Assembly (NCBI RefSeq): GCF_902859855.1
Contig: NZ_CADIKH010000013.1
Coordinates: 62,001 to 126,000 of the forward strand
Direction: 5' to 3'
Source: Paraburkholderia humisilvae
GTDB lineage: Bacteria; Pseudomonadota; Gammaproteobacteria; Burkholderiales; Burkholderiaceae
DNA length: 64,000 bases
The position numbers and the translations under genes were made by a program. Shown here in pieces: positions 32,655 to 43,239 of the stretch. The notes beneath the pieces were generated by a model. That model worked only from the letters and a program-made list of their open reading frames with translations. It made no database searches and had not been told where the DNA came from. Each line of letters opens with the position of its first letter. The first letter of the stretch is position 1.

Positions 32655-34283
32655 GTGGCGCAAGACACCCCTTTCGATCTGCTCGTCGTGGGCGGCGGCA
32701 TCAACGGCGCGGGCATTGCTCGCGACGCGGCCGGCCGCGGGCTGTCGGTACTGCTGTGCGAACAGGACGATCTTGCCGCGCATACGTCGTCGGCCAGCAC
32801 GAAACTGATTCACGGCGGCTTGCGCTATCTCGAGTACCGTGAATTTTCACTCGTGCGCAAGGCTTTGCAGGAACGCGAAACGTTGTTGCGCGCCGCGCCG
32901 CACATCATGTGGCCGCTGCGCTTCGTGATGCCGCATATACCGAACCTGCGGCCTGCGTGGCTGATCCGGGCCGGTCTGTTTCTGTACGATCACCTCGCGC
33001 GCCGCGAGGTGCTGCCTGGCTCGCGCGGCATCGATCTGCGCACGCATCCGGCTGGCGCGCCGCTTGTCACGTCAATCCGCCGCGGCTTCGTTTATTCCGA
33101 TGGCTGGGTCGACGATGCCAGGCTCGTCGTGCTCAACGCGCTCGACGCGAGTGAACGCGGCGCACGGGTGATGACGCGCACGAAGCTCGCCAGTGCCACG
33201 CGAGTGAACGGGCTTTGGCACGCGCGGCTGATGAACGCGGACGGCACGGCACTGAACGTGCAGGCGCGCGCAATCGCGAACGCGGCGGGGCCGTGGGTCG
33301 GCGAACTATTGCGCGATGCGATCGGGCGCCGAACGGTCGGAGATCCCCACAACAACTCGCACGACAACCCACACGACGATCTGCACGAAGCCGCGAGCAA
33401 GCCTCCGCACGACAGCGCGAACCACAACAGGACCCACTATGCGGTGCGGCTCGTCAAAGGCAGTCATATCGTCACGCGGCGCCTGTTCGAGCACGACCAC
33501 GCATACATCTTTCAGAACCCCGACAAGCGAATCATCTTCGCGATTCCCTACGAGCGCGACTTCACGCTGATCGGCACGACCGACATCGAATACCGAGGCG
33601 ATCCATCGCACGTCGCGATCACCGCGGAAGAAACGCAGTACCTGTGCGAGTCGATCAACCGCTATTTCAAGCGGCCGATCTCGCCACGCGATGTGGTCTG
33701 GACTTACTCGGGTGTACGGCCATTGCTCGAAGACGAAAACGCGGGCAACCCGTCCGCGGTCACACGCGACTACCGGCTCGAACTGGATCATCCCGACGGC
33801 GCCGCGCCACTGCTATCGGTGTTCGGCGGCAAGATCACGACGTTCCGCAAGCTCGCGGAAGAAGCGCTCGATGAAATCACGCGCGCGTTGGGAACGCCCG
33901 CACCGGCATGGACGGCCGGGGCACCGCTGCCGGGCGGCGATATCGCTCACGCCGATTTCGCGCGCTATGCCGCACAGTTCGAACAACACCATCCGTGGCT
34001 GCCCGCACCGCTCGCACATCGTTACGCACGCGCCTACGGCACGCGGGCCGCACGCGTGATCGGCGAAGCGCGCTCGCTTGCGGACCTCGGGCACGCGTTC
34101 ACGCCTGATCTATACGAAGCAGAGCTTCGTTATCTGCGCGAGGTCGAATGGGCGCGCAGCGCCTACGACGTGCTGTGGCGCCGCACGAAGCTCGGCCTCC
34201 ACGTCGAACCGGGGACGCTCGACGCCGTCTCGCGTGACATCGATGCATGGCTTGCGCGCGAGACCCCGGCGCGGCATTTATGA
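32655..34283 (+). CDS. glpD: Aerobic glycerol-3-phosphate dehydrogenase
   Basis: The 542-residue flavoprotein has the FAD-binding LLVVGGGINGAGIARDAAGRG start, then SASTKLIHGGLRYLE, VRLVKGSHIVTRRLFEHDHA, NPDKRIIFAIPYERDFTLIG TTD and VFGGKITTFRKLAEEALDE, all typical of GlpD. It oxidises glycerol-3-phosphate to dihydroxyacetone phosphate at the inner membrane and passes electrons to ubiquinone. The GTG at 32655 follows GGGGG; an ATG at 32598 would lie directly against the GlpR operator and is less likely. A low-complexity insertion with seven histidines occupies residues ~229-261, between AAGPWVGELL and the conserved YAVRLVKGSH, where most GlpD proteins have a short loop. glpK follows 95 bases later, probably in the same transcript. 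Confidence 0.93.
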   Translation: MAQDTPFDLLVVGGGINGAGIARDAAGRGLSVLLCEQDDLAAHTSSASTKLIHGGLRYLEYREFSLVRKALQERETLLRAAPHIMWPLRFVMPHIPNLRPAWLIRAGLFLYDHLARREVLPGSRGIDLRTHPAGAPLVTSIRRGFVYSDGWVDDARLVVLNALDASERGARVMTRTKLASATRVNGLWHARLMNADGTALNVQARAIANAAGPWVGELLRDAIGRRTVGDPHNNSHDNPHDDLHEAASKPPHDSANHNRTHYAVRLVKGSHIVTRRLFEHDHAYIFQNPDKRIIFAIPYERDFTLIGTTDIEYRGDPSHVAITAEETQYLCESINRYFKRPISPRDVVWTYSGVRPLLEDENAGNPSAVTRDYRLELDHPDGAAPLLSVFGGKITTFRKLAEEALDEITRALGTPAPAWTAGAPLPGGDIAHADFARYAAQFEQHHPWLPAPLAHRYARAYGTRAARVIGEARSLADLGHAFTPDLYEAELRYLREVEWARSAYDVLWRRTKLGLHVEPGTLDAVSRDIDAWLARETPARHL

Positions 34284-34378
34284 CCCGCGTGCGCCACGGT
34301 CGGCTGTCCGCGTGCAACAATCAGGCGCGAACCCGCACCCCGCGCCGCTAACACCGACAAGACATGGAGCAGAGACAC

Positions 34379-35881
<1,503 letters not shown>

Positions 35882-36077
35882 GCGGTGCGCATACCGGGCA
35901 CAGCCGCATTCTGGGGGCAAGGCGGCGTTCGAGCCGCGCGGCGCTCGCGCGAAGCCTTCGCGCGGCAAGCGATGCAGCACCATCATGTCGTTGCGCCACA
36001 GCACCGCGTATCATGTTGTTTTCCGCAAGCGTTCGAAGCCTTACCCACGCGCCGGTCCCCGCTCTTCAGTTTTCCCT

Positions 36078-36764
36078 ATGATCGACCACCTCATCTGTGA
36101 CTGCGACGGCGTGCTCGTCGACAGCGAAGTCATTGCCGATCGGGTGATGCACAAGACGCTCTCCGAGATGTACCCGGCGCTTTCGTTCGACACGATCATC
36201 AAAACCGCCTTCGGTCAGAAAACGTCGCGTTTTCTCGAAAGCGTCGAAGCGACATTCGGCATCACGTTGCCCGCGAACTTCGTGCAGACCATCGATCGCA
36301 AGGTCGAAGCGGAACTGGCGAGATCGCTCGCCGCAATCAGCGGCGTACGCGATGCGCTGCAACGCGTGCCGCTGCCGGCCGCCGTGGTGTCCAACAGCCG
36401 GCTCGCGCGGGTAAGCGCATCGCTGCAACGCGCTGGTCTCACCGAAATGTTCGCGAACCGGGTATTCAGCGCCGAACAGGTCGCGCGGCCGAAGCCGTTT
36501 CCGGATGTGTACCTGTTCGCGGCGCAGCAACTTGGTGTGCCGCCCACGCGATGCGTCGTAATCGAAGACAGCGTATCGGGCCTCAACGCGGCGCGCGCGG
36601 CCGGCATGAAGACCATCGCATTCGTCGGCGCAAGCCATATCCCCGACGGCTACGCGGACGTGCTGCGCCATATGGGCATCACCCGGATCATGCAGCATAT
36701 GAGCGAGTTGCCCGCACTGGTCGAAGCCGGCATGAAAGGCACATTCGGCGACGTGCAGTCGTAG
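36078..36764 (+). CDS. HAD-family (subfamily IA) phosphatase
   Basis: The 228-residue protein has HAD motif I ICDCDGVLVDSE (nucleophile Asp8, acid/base Asp10), a helical cap, motif II VVSNSR and motif III/IV KPFPDVYLFAAQQLGVPPTR CVVIEDSVSGLNAARAAGM. It resembles 2-deoxyglucose-6-phosphatase, YieH and sugar-phosphate phosphatase types. The ATG at 36078 follows directly after a CTTCAGTTTTCCCT stretch without a strong Shine-Dalgarno; the frame is open further upstream but those residues are not conserved-looking. It lies 196 bases after glpK. A role in removing phosphorylated sugars or glycerol phosphate is possible but not shown. Confidence 0.85.
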   Translation: MIDHLICDCDGVLVDSEVIADRVMHKTLSEMYPALSFDTIIKTAFGQKTSRFLESVEATFGITLPANFVQTIDRKVEAELARSLAAISGVRDALQRVPLPAAVVSNSRLARVSASLQRAGLTEMFANRVFSAEQVARPKPFPDVYLFAAQQLGVPPTRCVVIEDSVSGLNAARAAGMKTIAFVGASHIPDGYADVLRHMGITRIMQHMSELPALVEAGMKGTFGDVQS

Positions 36765-36831
36765 CGCGCGGATCAGCGCACCCACGCGGCGCGCCGCCGG
36801 TGTCTCCCCTGTGTGCGCTGTCGTTCGCCTG

Positions 36832-37587
36832 TTACGCCGCCTCGGCCGACCATTCCCGTGCGGCCGCAAGCGCCTCGCGAAACTCGACCAGTTCGGCAAT
36901 CGTCAAGATCGGCATCGCGTGACGCTCGGCAAACCGCTCGACGTCGGCGCCGCGCATCATCGTGCCGTCGGGATTCATCAATTCGCACAGAACGCCGGCA
37001 GGCTTGAGGCCCGCGAGCGTCACCAGGTCGACCGTGCCTTCGGTATGGCCGCGCCGCGCGAGCACGCCACCCGGCATTGCACGCAGTGGGAACACGTGGC
37101 CCGGCCGCACGATATCGGCAGGTTTCGCATGATCCGCAATCGCCGCGCGAATCGTCGTCACCCGGTCCGCAGCTGACACGCCGGTCGACACGCCATCGCG
37201 TGCCTCGATCGACACGGTGAACGCTGTGCCGTTGCGACTTTCGTTGTTCGACGTCATCGGCGGCAGCTCGAGCGCGCGAATCCGCTCGTCCGGCAAGCAC
37301 ACGCACACGATGCCGCTACATTCGCGGATCAGCAGCGCCATCATCTCAACGGTCAGACGCTCCGCGGCAACGATCAGGTCGGCTTCGTTTTCGCGATCGT
37401 GATCGTCCTGCAGCACGACCGCGCGGCCCTCGCGCAGCGCCTGCAGCGCGGCCGCGATGCGCGGCGGTATCGCGTCGGTGTCGCGCAGCGGAAGATCGGC
37501 GAGCGCGTCGTCGGCGCGAACCGCGGGCTCGGGGAAGCTGGCAAGGAAAGGGGAGACAGCAGGTGTTGCAGCAGCAGTGAAGGACAT
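36832..37587 (-). CDS. ribB: 3,4-dihydroxy-2-butanone 4-phosphate synthase
   Basis: The 251-residue protein has the RibB core: [38 protein letters not shown]-like [63 protein letters not shown] and [16 protein letters not shown]. It turns ribulose-5-phosphate into the four-carbon unit of riboflavin. There is no GTP cyclohydrolase II domain, so it is a stand-alone RibB with a ~40-residue N-terminal extension. GAGGAG lies eight bases before the ATG at 37587. An FMN riboswitch sits about 145 bases upstream, so expression falls when FMN is plentiful. Confidence 0.94.
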   Translation of the reverse strand: MSFTAAATPAVSPFLASFPEPAVRADDALADLPLRDTDAIPPRIAAALQALREGRAVVLQDDHDRENEADLIVAAERLTVEMMALLIRECSGIVCVCLPDERIRALELPPMTSNNESRNGTAFTVSIEARDGVSTGVSAADRVTTIRAAIADHAKPADIVRPGHVFPLRAMPGGVLARRGHTEGTVDLVTLAGLKPAGVLCELMNPDGTMMRGADVERFAERHAMPILTIAELVEFREALAAAREWSAEAA

Positions 37588-37731
37588 ATGAAACGCTCCT
37601 CGCAAAGGTTCGGGCGAAAAACGTTTCAGGGCATTGCAAACAGACAAACGCATCCTGCCGACGTGCCGCAACGGACACGCACCGCATCATGAACGAGCGG
37701 TACGGCAAGGACGAACAGATGACCATCTGCA

Positions 37732-37920
37732 CATCTTCTTCCATCCGGACTATGACCGTCGGCCCTGGCATCGCACCAGATCTGCTGACCTCGCGCGTGC
37801 TTCGACCGATAGTCGAACGCACCTGCGCGAGCGCTCGCGGGCTCGCAGGCTGGCGCGCGCTCGATCGCGCGATGCCGCCGCATACCGCCGGTGGGGAATT
37901 TCACCCCGCCCTGAAGACGT
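37732..37920 (-). promoter_or_regulatory. FMN riboswitch (RFN element) controlling ribB
   Basis: Read on the minus strand, the 5' part has the highly conserved AGGGCGGGGTGAAATTCCCC followed by ACCGGCGGTAT, and the 3' part has CAGATCTGGTGCGATGCCAG, GGGCCGACGGTCATAGTCCG and GATGGAAGAAGATG. These match the RFN consensus of FMN-sensing riboswitches. The region between, with arms such as GCGAGCGCTCGC, is the variable P-stem. It lies directly upstream of ribB on the same strand. Confidence 0.95.
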
Positions 37921-37988
37921 ACTGATTGCCGGAACGATATTTCCGGCGCGCAAAGCATACAACAACCATCGATATTTCGCTTAACGGC

Positions 37989-38732
37989 CTAATCCGCCAA
38001 CTGGGCATCCGGCTGAGCACTCAACTGCGTGGACAACGGCGTGGACAACTGAGCCGCGGCGGACGCCGCCGTGACAGCCGGTTCCCAGCGCGGCGGCGTC
38101 TCAGGATTCACGATCACGCGAAACGCACGCGCCTCCGTATCGCCGGGGTTGCGCAGCGTATGGGGCTGATCGGCGTCGAACACGATCGCATCGCCGGTCG
38201 CGAGCAGTTGACGCCGCCCATGCACGCTGATTTCGAGCGTCCCTTCGCTGACGACGAGGTTCGCCGTGGTGCCCGGCAAACGACGCGTACCCGGCTCGGT
38301 ATGAAGCGGTGCGATGCGCAGCTCGTGAAACTCAGCGGCCGCCGGTTCCGCGTCGGGGTACAGCGCGCGCGTCGCAAACCGACCATTCGACGTCAGCAAG
38401 CGCGCCGCGCGCTCCGCCGGTAAATGCTCGAAACCATGCACCGCGTAGCGCCGCAAGAACGCCGACACCGATACCTTCAGTGCGGCCGCGATCTTGCACA
38501 GCACCTTGATCGACGGCACGCTGCGTGCCGATTCGATCTGCGCGAGCATCGCGCGCGACACGCCCGACAACCGCGACAGCGCGTCGAGCGACAACTGCCG
38601 CTCAGCGCGCAGCCGCGCGAGATTCACGCCGACCAGTTGCTCAAGCGCATCGACAGTTTCGGTGGCGGCGTGCGCATCGACATCGGCGCCGTCGATGACG
38701 GGATCGCGCACCAGCGCGAGCGGGGACTGCAT
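37989..38732 (-). CDS. XRE-family regulator with a cupin sensor domain
   Basis: The 247-residue protein has an N-terminal XRE helix-turn-helix at ~36-92 (GVNLARLRAERQLSLDALSR LSGVSRAMLAQIE, PSIKVLCKIAAALKVSVSAF) and a C-terminal cupin barrel (GTTANLVVSEGTLEISVHGR, LLATGDAIVFDADQPHTLRN). Such regulators sense a small ligand, often an amino acid or polyamine-like compound, and control an adjacent metabolic or transport gene. The tail STPLSTQLSAQPDAQLA is a short imperfect repeat. GGAGG precedes the ATG at 38732. The inverted repeat at 38829-38848 is a candidate self-regulation site. The target genes are unknown. Confidence 0.88.
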   Translation of the reverse strand: MQSPLALVRDPVIDGADVDAHAATETVDALEQLVGVNLARLRAERQLSLDALSRLSGVSRAMLAQIESARSVPSIKVLCKIAAALKVSVSAFLRRYAVHGFEHLPAERAARLLTSNGRFATRALYPDAEPAAAEFHELRIAPLHTEPGTRRLPGTTANLVVSEGTLEISVHGRRQLLATGDAIVFDADQPHTLRNPGDTEARAFRVIVNPETPPRWEPAVTAASAAAQLSTPLSTQLSAQPDAQLAD

Positions 38733-38828
38733 GATGTGCCTCCGTGCGCGCCGCTGCCGAAACGGCACAACACGGCGCAAGCCTGACTGGAGGCAAGCCT
38801 AGCATCGGCGGACAGGCCGCCCAACCAA

Positions 38829-38848
38829 GATATCGTCACACCGATATC
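38829..38848. promoter_or_regulatory. Inverted repeat upstream of the XRE-cupin gene
   Basis: GATATCG-TCACAC-CGATATC has 7-bp perfect arms and a 6-base spacer, 97 bases before the regulator's start and between it and the transporter stop. It is a plausible operator for the XRE-cupin protein. Confidence 0.5.
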
Positions 38849-38896
38849 ACGATTGCGGCCGCGCCTGGTATCTGCTCATTACCCACCGCATCACCG

Positions 38897-40072
38897 TCAG
38901 CCCGCCTTCACCCGCCGCGGCACGATCGTTGCGGGCGCATCGATGCGCGCGGCAATCCACGTCAGCATCAGTGCCGCCACCGCCACCGCGGCCGCCACCC
39001 ACGGCAACGTGTCGAGCCCATATCCGTGGCCGATCGTGAGTCCGCCGAGCCACGCGCCGGCCGCGTTGCCGACATTGAACGCGCCAATGTTCAGCGTCGA
39101 CGCCAGATTCGGCGCAGCCGCTGCCTTTTCGACCACGCGCATCTGCAGCGGCGGCACCGTCGCAAATGCCGCGATGCCCCATATGAACACGGTCACCGCC
39201 GCCACGATCTGCGTGTGGCTCGTATGCGCAAACACCGCCATCACAATCGCCAGCGCCGCGAGAATGCCCATCAGCGACGGCATCAGCGAGCGGTCCGCGA
39301 GCTTGCCGCCAATCGTGTTGCCGACCGTCAGGCCGACGCCGAACAGCACGAGCATCAGCGTCACGCCGCGCGGCGTGAAGCCGCTCACCTGTTCCAGGAT
39401 GGGCGCGATATAGGTGAACACGACGAACACGCCGCCGAAGCCGAGCACTGTCATCGCAAGCGCGAGCCAGACTTGCGGCTCCTTCAGCACACGTACTTCA
39501 TGGCCGAGACCCACTGGCCCTGTATCGTGACGATTCGGCACCAGCGCGGTCACGCCCGCCAGCGACAGCACGCCGAGACCACTGACAATCCAGAACGCGA
39601 CCCGCCAGCCAAACTGCTGGCCGATAAACGTACCAAACGGCACGCCGAGCACGTTGGCAAGCGTGAGGCCGGTGAACATCAGCGCAATCGCACTAGCCCG
39701 CTTTTCCTGTGGCACCAGCGACGCGGCCACCACCGCACCGATGCCGAAGAACGACCCGTGCGCGAACGATGTGACGACGCGCGCCACCATCAGCAAGCCG
39801 TAGCTGGGCGCGACCGCGCACAGCACGTTGCCGACAATGAACACGCCCATCAGCAGTTGCAGCGCGAATTTGCGCGGCATGCGGCTGGTGACGACCGCGA
39901 GCAGCGGCGCGCCGACCGCGACGCCGAGCGCATAGCCGCTTACCAGCAAACCGGCGGACGGCAATGACACTGCAAGGTTGTTTGCCACGTCGGGCAACAG
40001 TCCCATGATGACGAACTCGGTCGTGCCGATCGCGAACGCGCTGATCGCCAGCGCCAACAGCGGAATAGGCAT
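38897..40072 (-). CDS. MFS transporter, DHA1 (AraJ/NepI-like) family
   Basis: The 391-residue 12-helix transporter shows AISAFAIGTTEFVIMGLLPD VANNL, GYALGVAVGAPLLAVVTSRM PRK, RVVTSFAHGSFFGIGAVVAA and QFGWRVAFWIVSGLGVLSL, typical of the arabinose-efflux/purine-nucleoside-efflux cluster of DHA1 exporters. These expel sugars, nucleosides or drugs by proton antiport. GGAG precedes the ATG at 40072. A VOC-domain gene lies 45 bases upstream on the same strand and is probably co-transcribed, and a LysR gene is divergent. This three-gene arrangement suggests inducible modification and export of a small molecule. The substrate is unknown. Confidence 0.9.
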   Translation of the reverse strand: MPIPLLALAISAFAIGTTEFVIMGLLPDVANNLAVSLPSAGLLVSGYALGVAVGAPLLAVVTSRMPRKFALQLLMGVFIVGNVLCAVAPSYGLLMVARVVTSFAHGSFFGIGAVVAASLVPQEKRASAIALMFTGLTLANVLGVPFGTFIGQQFGWRVAFWIVSGLGVLSLAGVTALVPNRHDTGPVGLGHEVRVLKEPQVWLALAMTVLGFGGVFVVFTYIAPILEQVSGFTPRGVTLMLVLFGVGLTVGNTIGGKLADRSLMPSLMGILAALAIVMAVFAHTSHTQIVAAVTVFIWGIAAFATVPPLQMRVVEKAAAAPNLASTLNIGAFNVGNAAGAWLGGLTIGHGYGLDTLPWVAAAVAVAALMLTWIAARIDAPATIVPRRVKAG

Positions 40073-40117
40073 GTCAGATTGCTCCAGTATTTGATCCAGG
40101 CTGAACCACGTGACGCG

Positions 40118-40522
40118 TCACGAAGACGTGTGCTCTGCGGCCGTGACGAATTCAATGACAACGCCCGGCGCAAGCGCGACGAACAGTTGAACTTCGCGGG
40201 TCAGCGGCACATCGGCGCGTTGATAGCCGACCCCCGCGGCCTCGATGCGCGCGATCAACGCATGCCATGCATCGGCGCGGTCGATCCGAAACGCAATATG
40301 GTCGATGCGCGGCGCCGCGCCGCTGGGCGCTGCGTCACTTGCCACAGCGCGTGGCAAGGTTGCGTCGACCAGATGGATCACCGGCCGCCCGGCCGCATAC
40401 AGCCACGCGCCGCCGACGCGAAACGGCGGACGCCTGCCGTCGGTCAGGCCGACGATGTCGACGAAAAAGCGGCGCGCCGCGTCGACGTCCGGCGTAACGA
40501 TCGTTGCATGATCGAGATGCAT
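40118..40522 (-). CDS. Glyoxalase/bleomycin-resistance (VOC) family protein
   Basis: The 134-residue VOC protein opens MHLDHATIVTPDVDAARRFF VDIVGL and has RPVIHLVDA, IDHIAFRIDRADAWHALIAR and a final VVIEFVTA strand. The candidate metal ligands are His5 (or His2), the His in IDHIAF and the Glu in VIEFV. Related proteins are glyoxalases, dioxygenases or drug-binding resistance proteins. It is the first gene of a likely operon with the MFS exporter and is divergent from a LysR gene. That pairing suggests detoxification of a compound that the exporter then removes. Confidence 0.83.
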   Translation of the reverse strand: MHLDHATIVTPDVDAARRFFVDIVGLTDGRRPPFRVGGAWLYAAGRPVIHLVDATLPRAVASDAAPSGAAPRIDHIAFRIDRADAWHALIARIEAAGVGYQRADVPLTREVQLFVALAPGVVIEFVTAAEHTSS

Positions 40523-40593
40523 CGCTGACCCTCCGGGTTTTTACCCATGCGCGCATTCTCACCGGACCGCAGACTTTTGAGAATTGCCGTAGC

Positions 40594-40612
40594 ATTTGAA
40601 AGATTGTCAAAT
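40594..40612. promoter_or_regulatory. LysR-type dyad between the VOC/MFS operon and its regulator
   Basis: ATTTGA-AAGATTG-TCAAAT is a perfect inverted repeat with a 7-base centre, ending 14 bases before the LysR start and 72 bases before the VOC start. It contains the T-N11-A spacing that LysR proteins recognise. Confidence 0.6.
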
Positions 40613-40626
40613 ATTTTTTGAAGACG

Positions 40627-41607
40627 ATGGACAACCTTGGTGATATCCGGCTATTCGTCGAGGCTGCGCAACTCGGCAGTCTGTCTGCGGCAGGACGCAA
40701 GCTGGGCCTGACGCCCGCCGCCGCCAGCGCGCGTCTCGCGAAGCTCGAAAGTGGCCTGAAAGCGCGTCTGTTCGAGCGCACCACGCGCCAGTTGCGGCTC
40801 ACCGACGAAGGCCGCGTGTTCCTGCAAGGCAGCCGTCAGGCGTTAAGCGCGCTCGATGACGCGCAAACCGCGCTGCAAGCGGGCCAGAACATGGTGCGCG
40901 GCAAGGTACGTATTTCGGCGACGTCGGATTTCGGCCGCAACCTGCTGATGCACTGGCTCGACGAATTCAATGCGCTGTATCCGGACGTGACATTCGGCCT
41001 GACGCTGTCCGACGCGTTGTCGAACCTCGTGCAGGAAGACATCGACCTGGCCGTCCGCTTCGGCGTGCCGCCCGACAGTTCACTGGTCGCCCGGCCGCTC
41101 GCGCCGAATCCGCGTGTGGTCTGCGCGTCGCCCGAATACCTCGAACGGCACGGCCTGCCCGAGCATCCGCGCGACCTCGCGCGCTTTCACTGCATCGTGC
41201 TTTCGACCGCGTCGGGTGCGGTCACTGAATGGCGCTTCACGCGCGGCAATGAGGTCGAGCTATACACGGTGCCGCTCGATACCGCACGCGAGACCAATGA
41301 TGGCGCGGTAGCCCGCGAATGGGCGCTGCGCGGCTACGGGATCGTGGTGAAATCGTTGTGGGACGTCGAAGCGGATCTGCGCTCGGACGGCCTGCGGGTG
41401 CTGCTGCCCGGCTGGCGCTACCCGGACGCGCCGCTGCATGCGCTCTACCACCGCAACCGGTTCATGGCGCCGCGGGTGCGCGTACTGCTCGATTTTCTCG
41501 CGGAGCGATTTGCGCGCACGCTGGCGGAACTCGAAGCCCGTTGTGGATACCCGGACGCCGCACCACTGTCAGCAACGCCAGAAAAGGCGCGCGGTGAAAG
41601 GCTATAA
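40627..41607 (+). CDS. LysR-family regulator of the VOC/MFS operon
   Basis: The 326-residue regulator has DIRLFVEAAQLGSLSAAGRK LGLTPAAASARLAKLE as its winged helix, then KVRISATSDFGRNLLMHWLD and VAREWALRGYGIVVKSLWDV in the effector domain, as in the CrgA/DmlR-like group. The TTG at 40618 is a possible start three codons earlier. It is divergent from the VOC and MFS genes with a dyad in the shared region, the standard layout for local control. The last ~25 residues are a variable tail. The inducer is unknown. Confidence 0.9.
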   Translation: MDNLGDIRLFVEAAQLGSLSAAGRKLGLTPAAASARLAKLESGLKARLFERTTRQLRLTDEGRVFLQGSRQALSALDDAQTALQAGQNMVRGKVRISATSDFGRNLLMHWLDEFNALYPDVTFGLTLSDALSNLVQEDIDLAVRFGVPPDSSLVARPLAPNPRVVCASPEYLERHGLPEHPRDLARFHCIVLSTASGAVTEWRFTRGNEVELYTVPLDTARETNDGAVAREWALRGYGIVVKSLWDVEADLRSDGLRVLLPGWRYPDAPLHALYHRNRFMAPRVRVLLDFLAERFARTLAELEARCGYPDAAPLSATPEKARGERL

Positions 41608-41608
41608 T
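41603..41608 (+). promoter_or_regulatory. Possible -10 element for the miaB operon
   Basis: A perfect TATAAT hexamer, rare in this GC-rich sequence, lies at the end of the LysR gene and about 190 bases before miaB. The region 17 bases upstream does not match TTGACA well, so the promoter is tentative. Confidence 0.4.
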
Positions 41609-41686
41609 ATCGGACTACACTGGAAACACGCCCCTATCCGCACCCGAATGCGTATCCGAATGGCCGCCTGTGCGCGGCCGCATGCG

Positions 41687-41727
41687 TTTGGCCGGGTTTG
41701 GCCGCCGGGTCTGGCCGAATTTGGCCG
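41687..41727 (+). repeat. Four short TTTGGCCG direct repeats before miaB
   Basis: TTTGGCCG or TCTGGCCG occurs at 41687, 41697, 41710 and 41720, spaced 10, 13 and 10 bases. They lie in the presumed leader of the miaB transcript. The function is unknown. Confidence 0.6.
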
Positions 41728-41799
41728 CGCCTGATGTTTGCGCCCCACATCGAACTGAATGACGCCCCCAGGTCAACCACTGCGAACGGCGAACCCTAG

Positions 41800-43188
41800 A
41801 TGACCAAGAAAGTTTATGTAAAGACCTTCGGCTGCCAGATGAACGAGTACGACTCCGACAAGATGGTCGACGTACTCGGCGCTGCTGAAGGCCTCGTGAA
41901 GACCGACTCCCCGGAAGACGCGGACGTCATTCTGTTCAATACCTGCTCGGTCCGCGAAAAGGCGCAGGAAAAGGTGTTCTCCGACCTTGGCCGCGTGCGC
42001 GAACTGAAGGAAGCGAACCCGAATCTGCTGATCGGCGTCGGCGGCTGCGTCGCGAGCCAGGAAGGCGCGTCGATCGTCGCGCGCGCGCCGTATGTCGATC
42101 TGGTGTTCGGGCCGCAGACGCTGCATCGCCTGCCGCAGATGATCGACGCGCGCCGCGCGAGCGGCCGTCCGCAAGTCGATATCTCGTTCCCCGAGATCGA
42201 GAAGTTCGACCATCTGCCGCCGGCGCGCGTCGACGGCCCGAGTGCGTTCGTGTCGATCATGGAAGGCTGCAGCAAGTACTGCAGCTACTGTGTCGTGCCA
42301 TACACGCGCGGCGAAGAAGTGTCGCGGCCGCTCGATGACGTGCTGACCGAAATCGCCGGCCTTGCCGACCAGGGCGTGCGCGAAGTGACGCTGCTCGGCC
42401 AGAACGTGAACGCCTATCGTGGAAAATTCGGCGCTCCGCTGACAGTCGGCCCGGCCGACATCGCGGACTTCGCGACGCTGATCGAATACGTCGCCGACAT
42501 CCCCGGCATCGAGCGCATCCGCTACACCACTTCGCATCCGAAGGAATTCACGCAGCGGCTGATCGATACCTATGCGAAGGTGCCCAAGCTCGTCAGCCAC
42601 TTGCATCTGCCGGTGCAGCACGGCTCCGATCGCATTCTGATGGCGATGAAACGCGGCTACACGGTGCTCGAGTACAAGTCCGTGATTCGCCGGCTGCGCG
42701 CGGTCCGTCCGGACCTGTCGCTGTCGACCGACATCATCGTCGGTTTCCCGGGCGAGACCGAGGACGATTTCGCCAGAACAATGGCGCTCGTGCACGAGAT
42801 GAGCTATGACACCAGCTTCTCGTTCATCTACAGCCCGCGTCCCGGCACGCCCGCCGCGAATCTGCACGACGACACGCCGCGTGAAGTGAAACTGCAACGG
42901 CTGCAACATTTGCAGGCAACCATTGAAGCGAACGTGGCGCGCATCAGCGACGCGATGGTCGGCCATGTCGAGCGCATTCTGGTCGAAAGGCCGGCCCGTA
43001 AAGACCCGACGACCGAGCTTGCGGGCCGCACCGCGAACAACCGCGTCGTGAACTTCCCGGCGCCGCTCGAATCGCATGCGCGGCTGATCGGCCAGATGAT
43101 CGACGTGAAAATCGTCCGCGCGTACCCACATTCGTTGCGCGGCGAACTCGTGCTCGCGCACGAGGACTCACCCGAGACCACTCACTGA
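41800..43188 (+). CDS. miaB: tRNA-2-methylthio-N6-dimethylallyladenosine synthase
   Basis: The 462-residue radical-SAM methylthiotransferase adds the 2-methylthio group to i6A37 of tRNAs that read UNN codons. The N-terminal UPF0004 domain supplies Cys12, Cys49 and Cys83 ([27 protein letters not shown]) for the auxiliary cluster. The radical-SAM cluster cysteines are Cys157, Cys161 and Cys164 in [25 protein letters not shown] domain forms the last ~70 residues. It heads the row miaB-ybeZ-ybeY, conserved in many proteobacteria. The start is set by the conserved [15 protein letters not shown]. Confidence 0.97.
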   Translation: MTKKVYVKTFGCQMNEYDSDKMVDVLGAAEGLVKTDSPEDADVILFNTCSVREKAQEKVFSDLGRVRELKEANPNLLIGVGGCVASQEGASIVARAPYVDLVFGPQTLHRLPQMIDARRASGRPQVDISFPEIEKFDHLPPARVDGPSAFVSIMEGCSKYCSYCVVPYTRGEEVSRPLDDVLTEIAGLADQGVREVTLLGQNVNAYRGKFGAPLTVGPADIADFATLIEYVADIPGIERIRYTTSHPKEFTQRLIDTYAKVPKLVSHLHLPVQHGSDRILMAMKRGYTVLEYKSVIRRLRAVRPDLSLSTDIIVGFPGETEDDFARTMALVHEMSYDTSFSFIYSPRPGTPAANLHDDTPREVKLQRLQHLQATIEANVARISDAMVGHVERILVERPARKDPTTELAGRTANNRVVNFPAPLESHARLIGQMIDVKIVRAYPHSLRGELVLAHEDSPETTH

Positions 43189-43239
43189 GCGACGGCACAC
43201 GGAAGGCACGTCGCGCATCGACAGGATCGAACCATCGCC

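Noticed and set aside
36215-36899. Minus-strand frames opposite the HAD phosphatase
   Set aside because: The plus-strand protein has all HAD motifs, and the antisense frames lack ribosome sites.
41773-43161. 462-codon minus-strand frame opposite miaB
   Set aside because: MiaB on the plus strand has all six cluster cysteines. The antisense product resembles no family.
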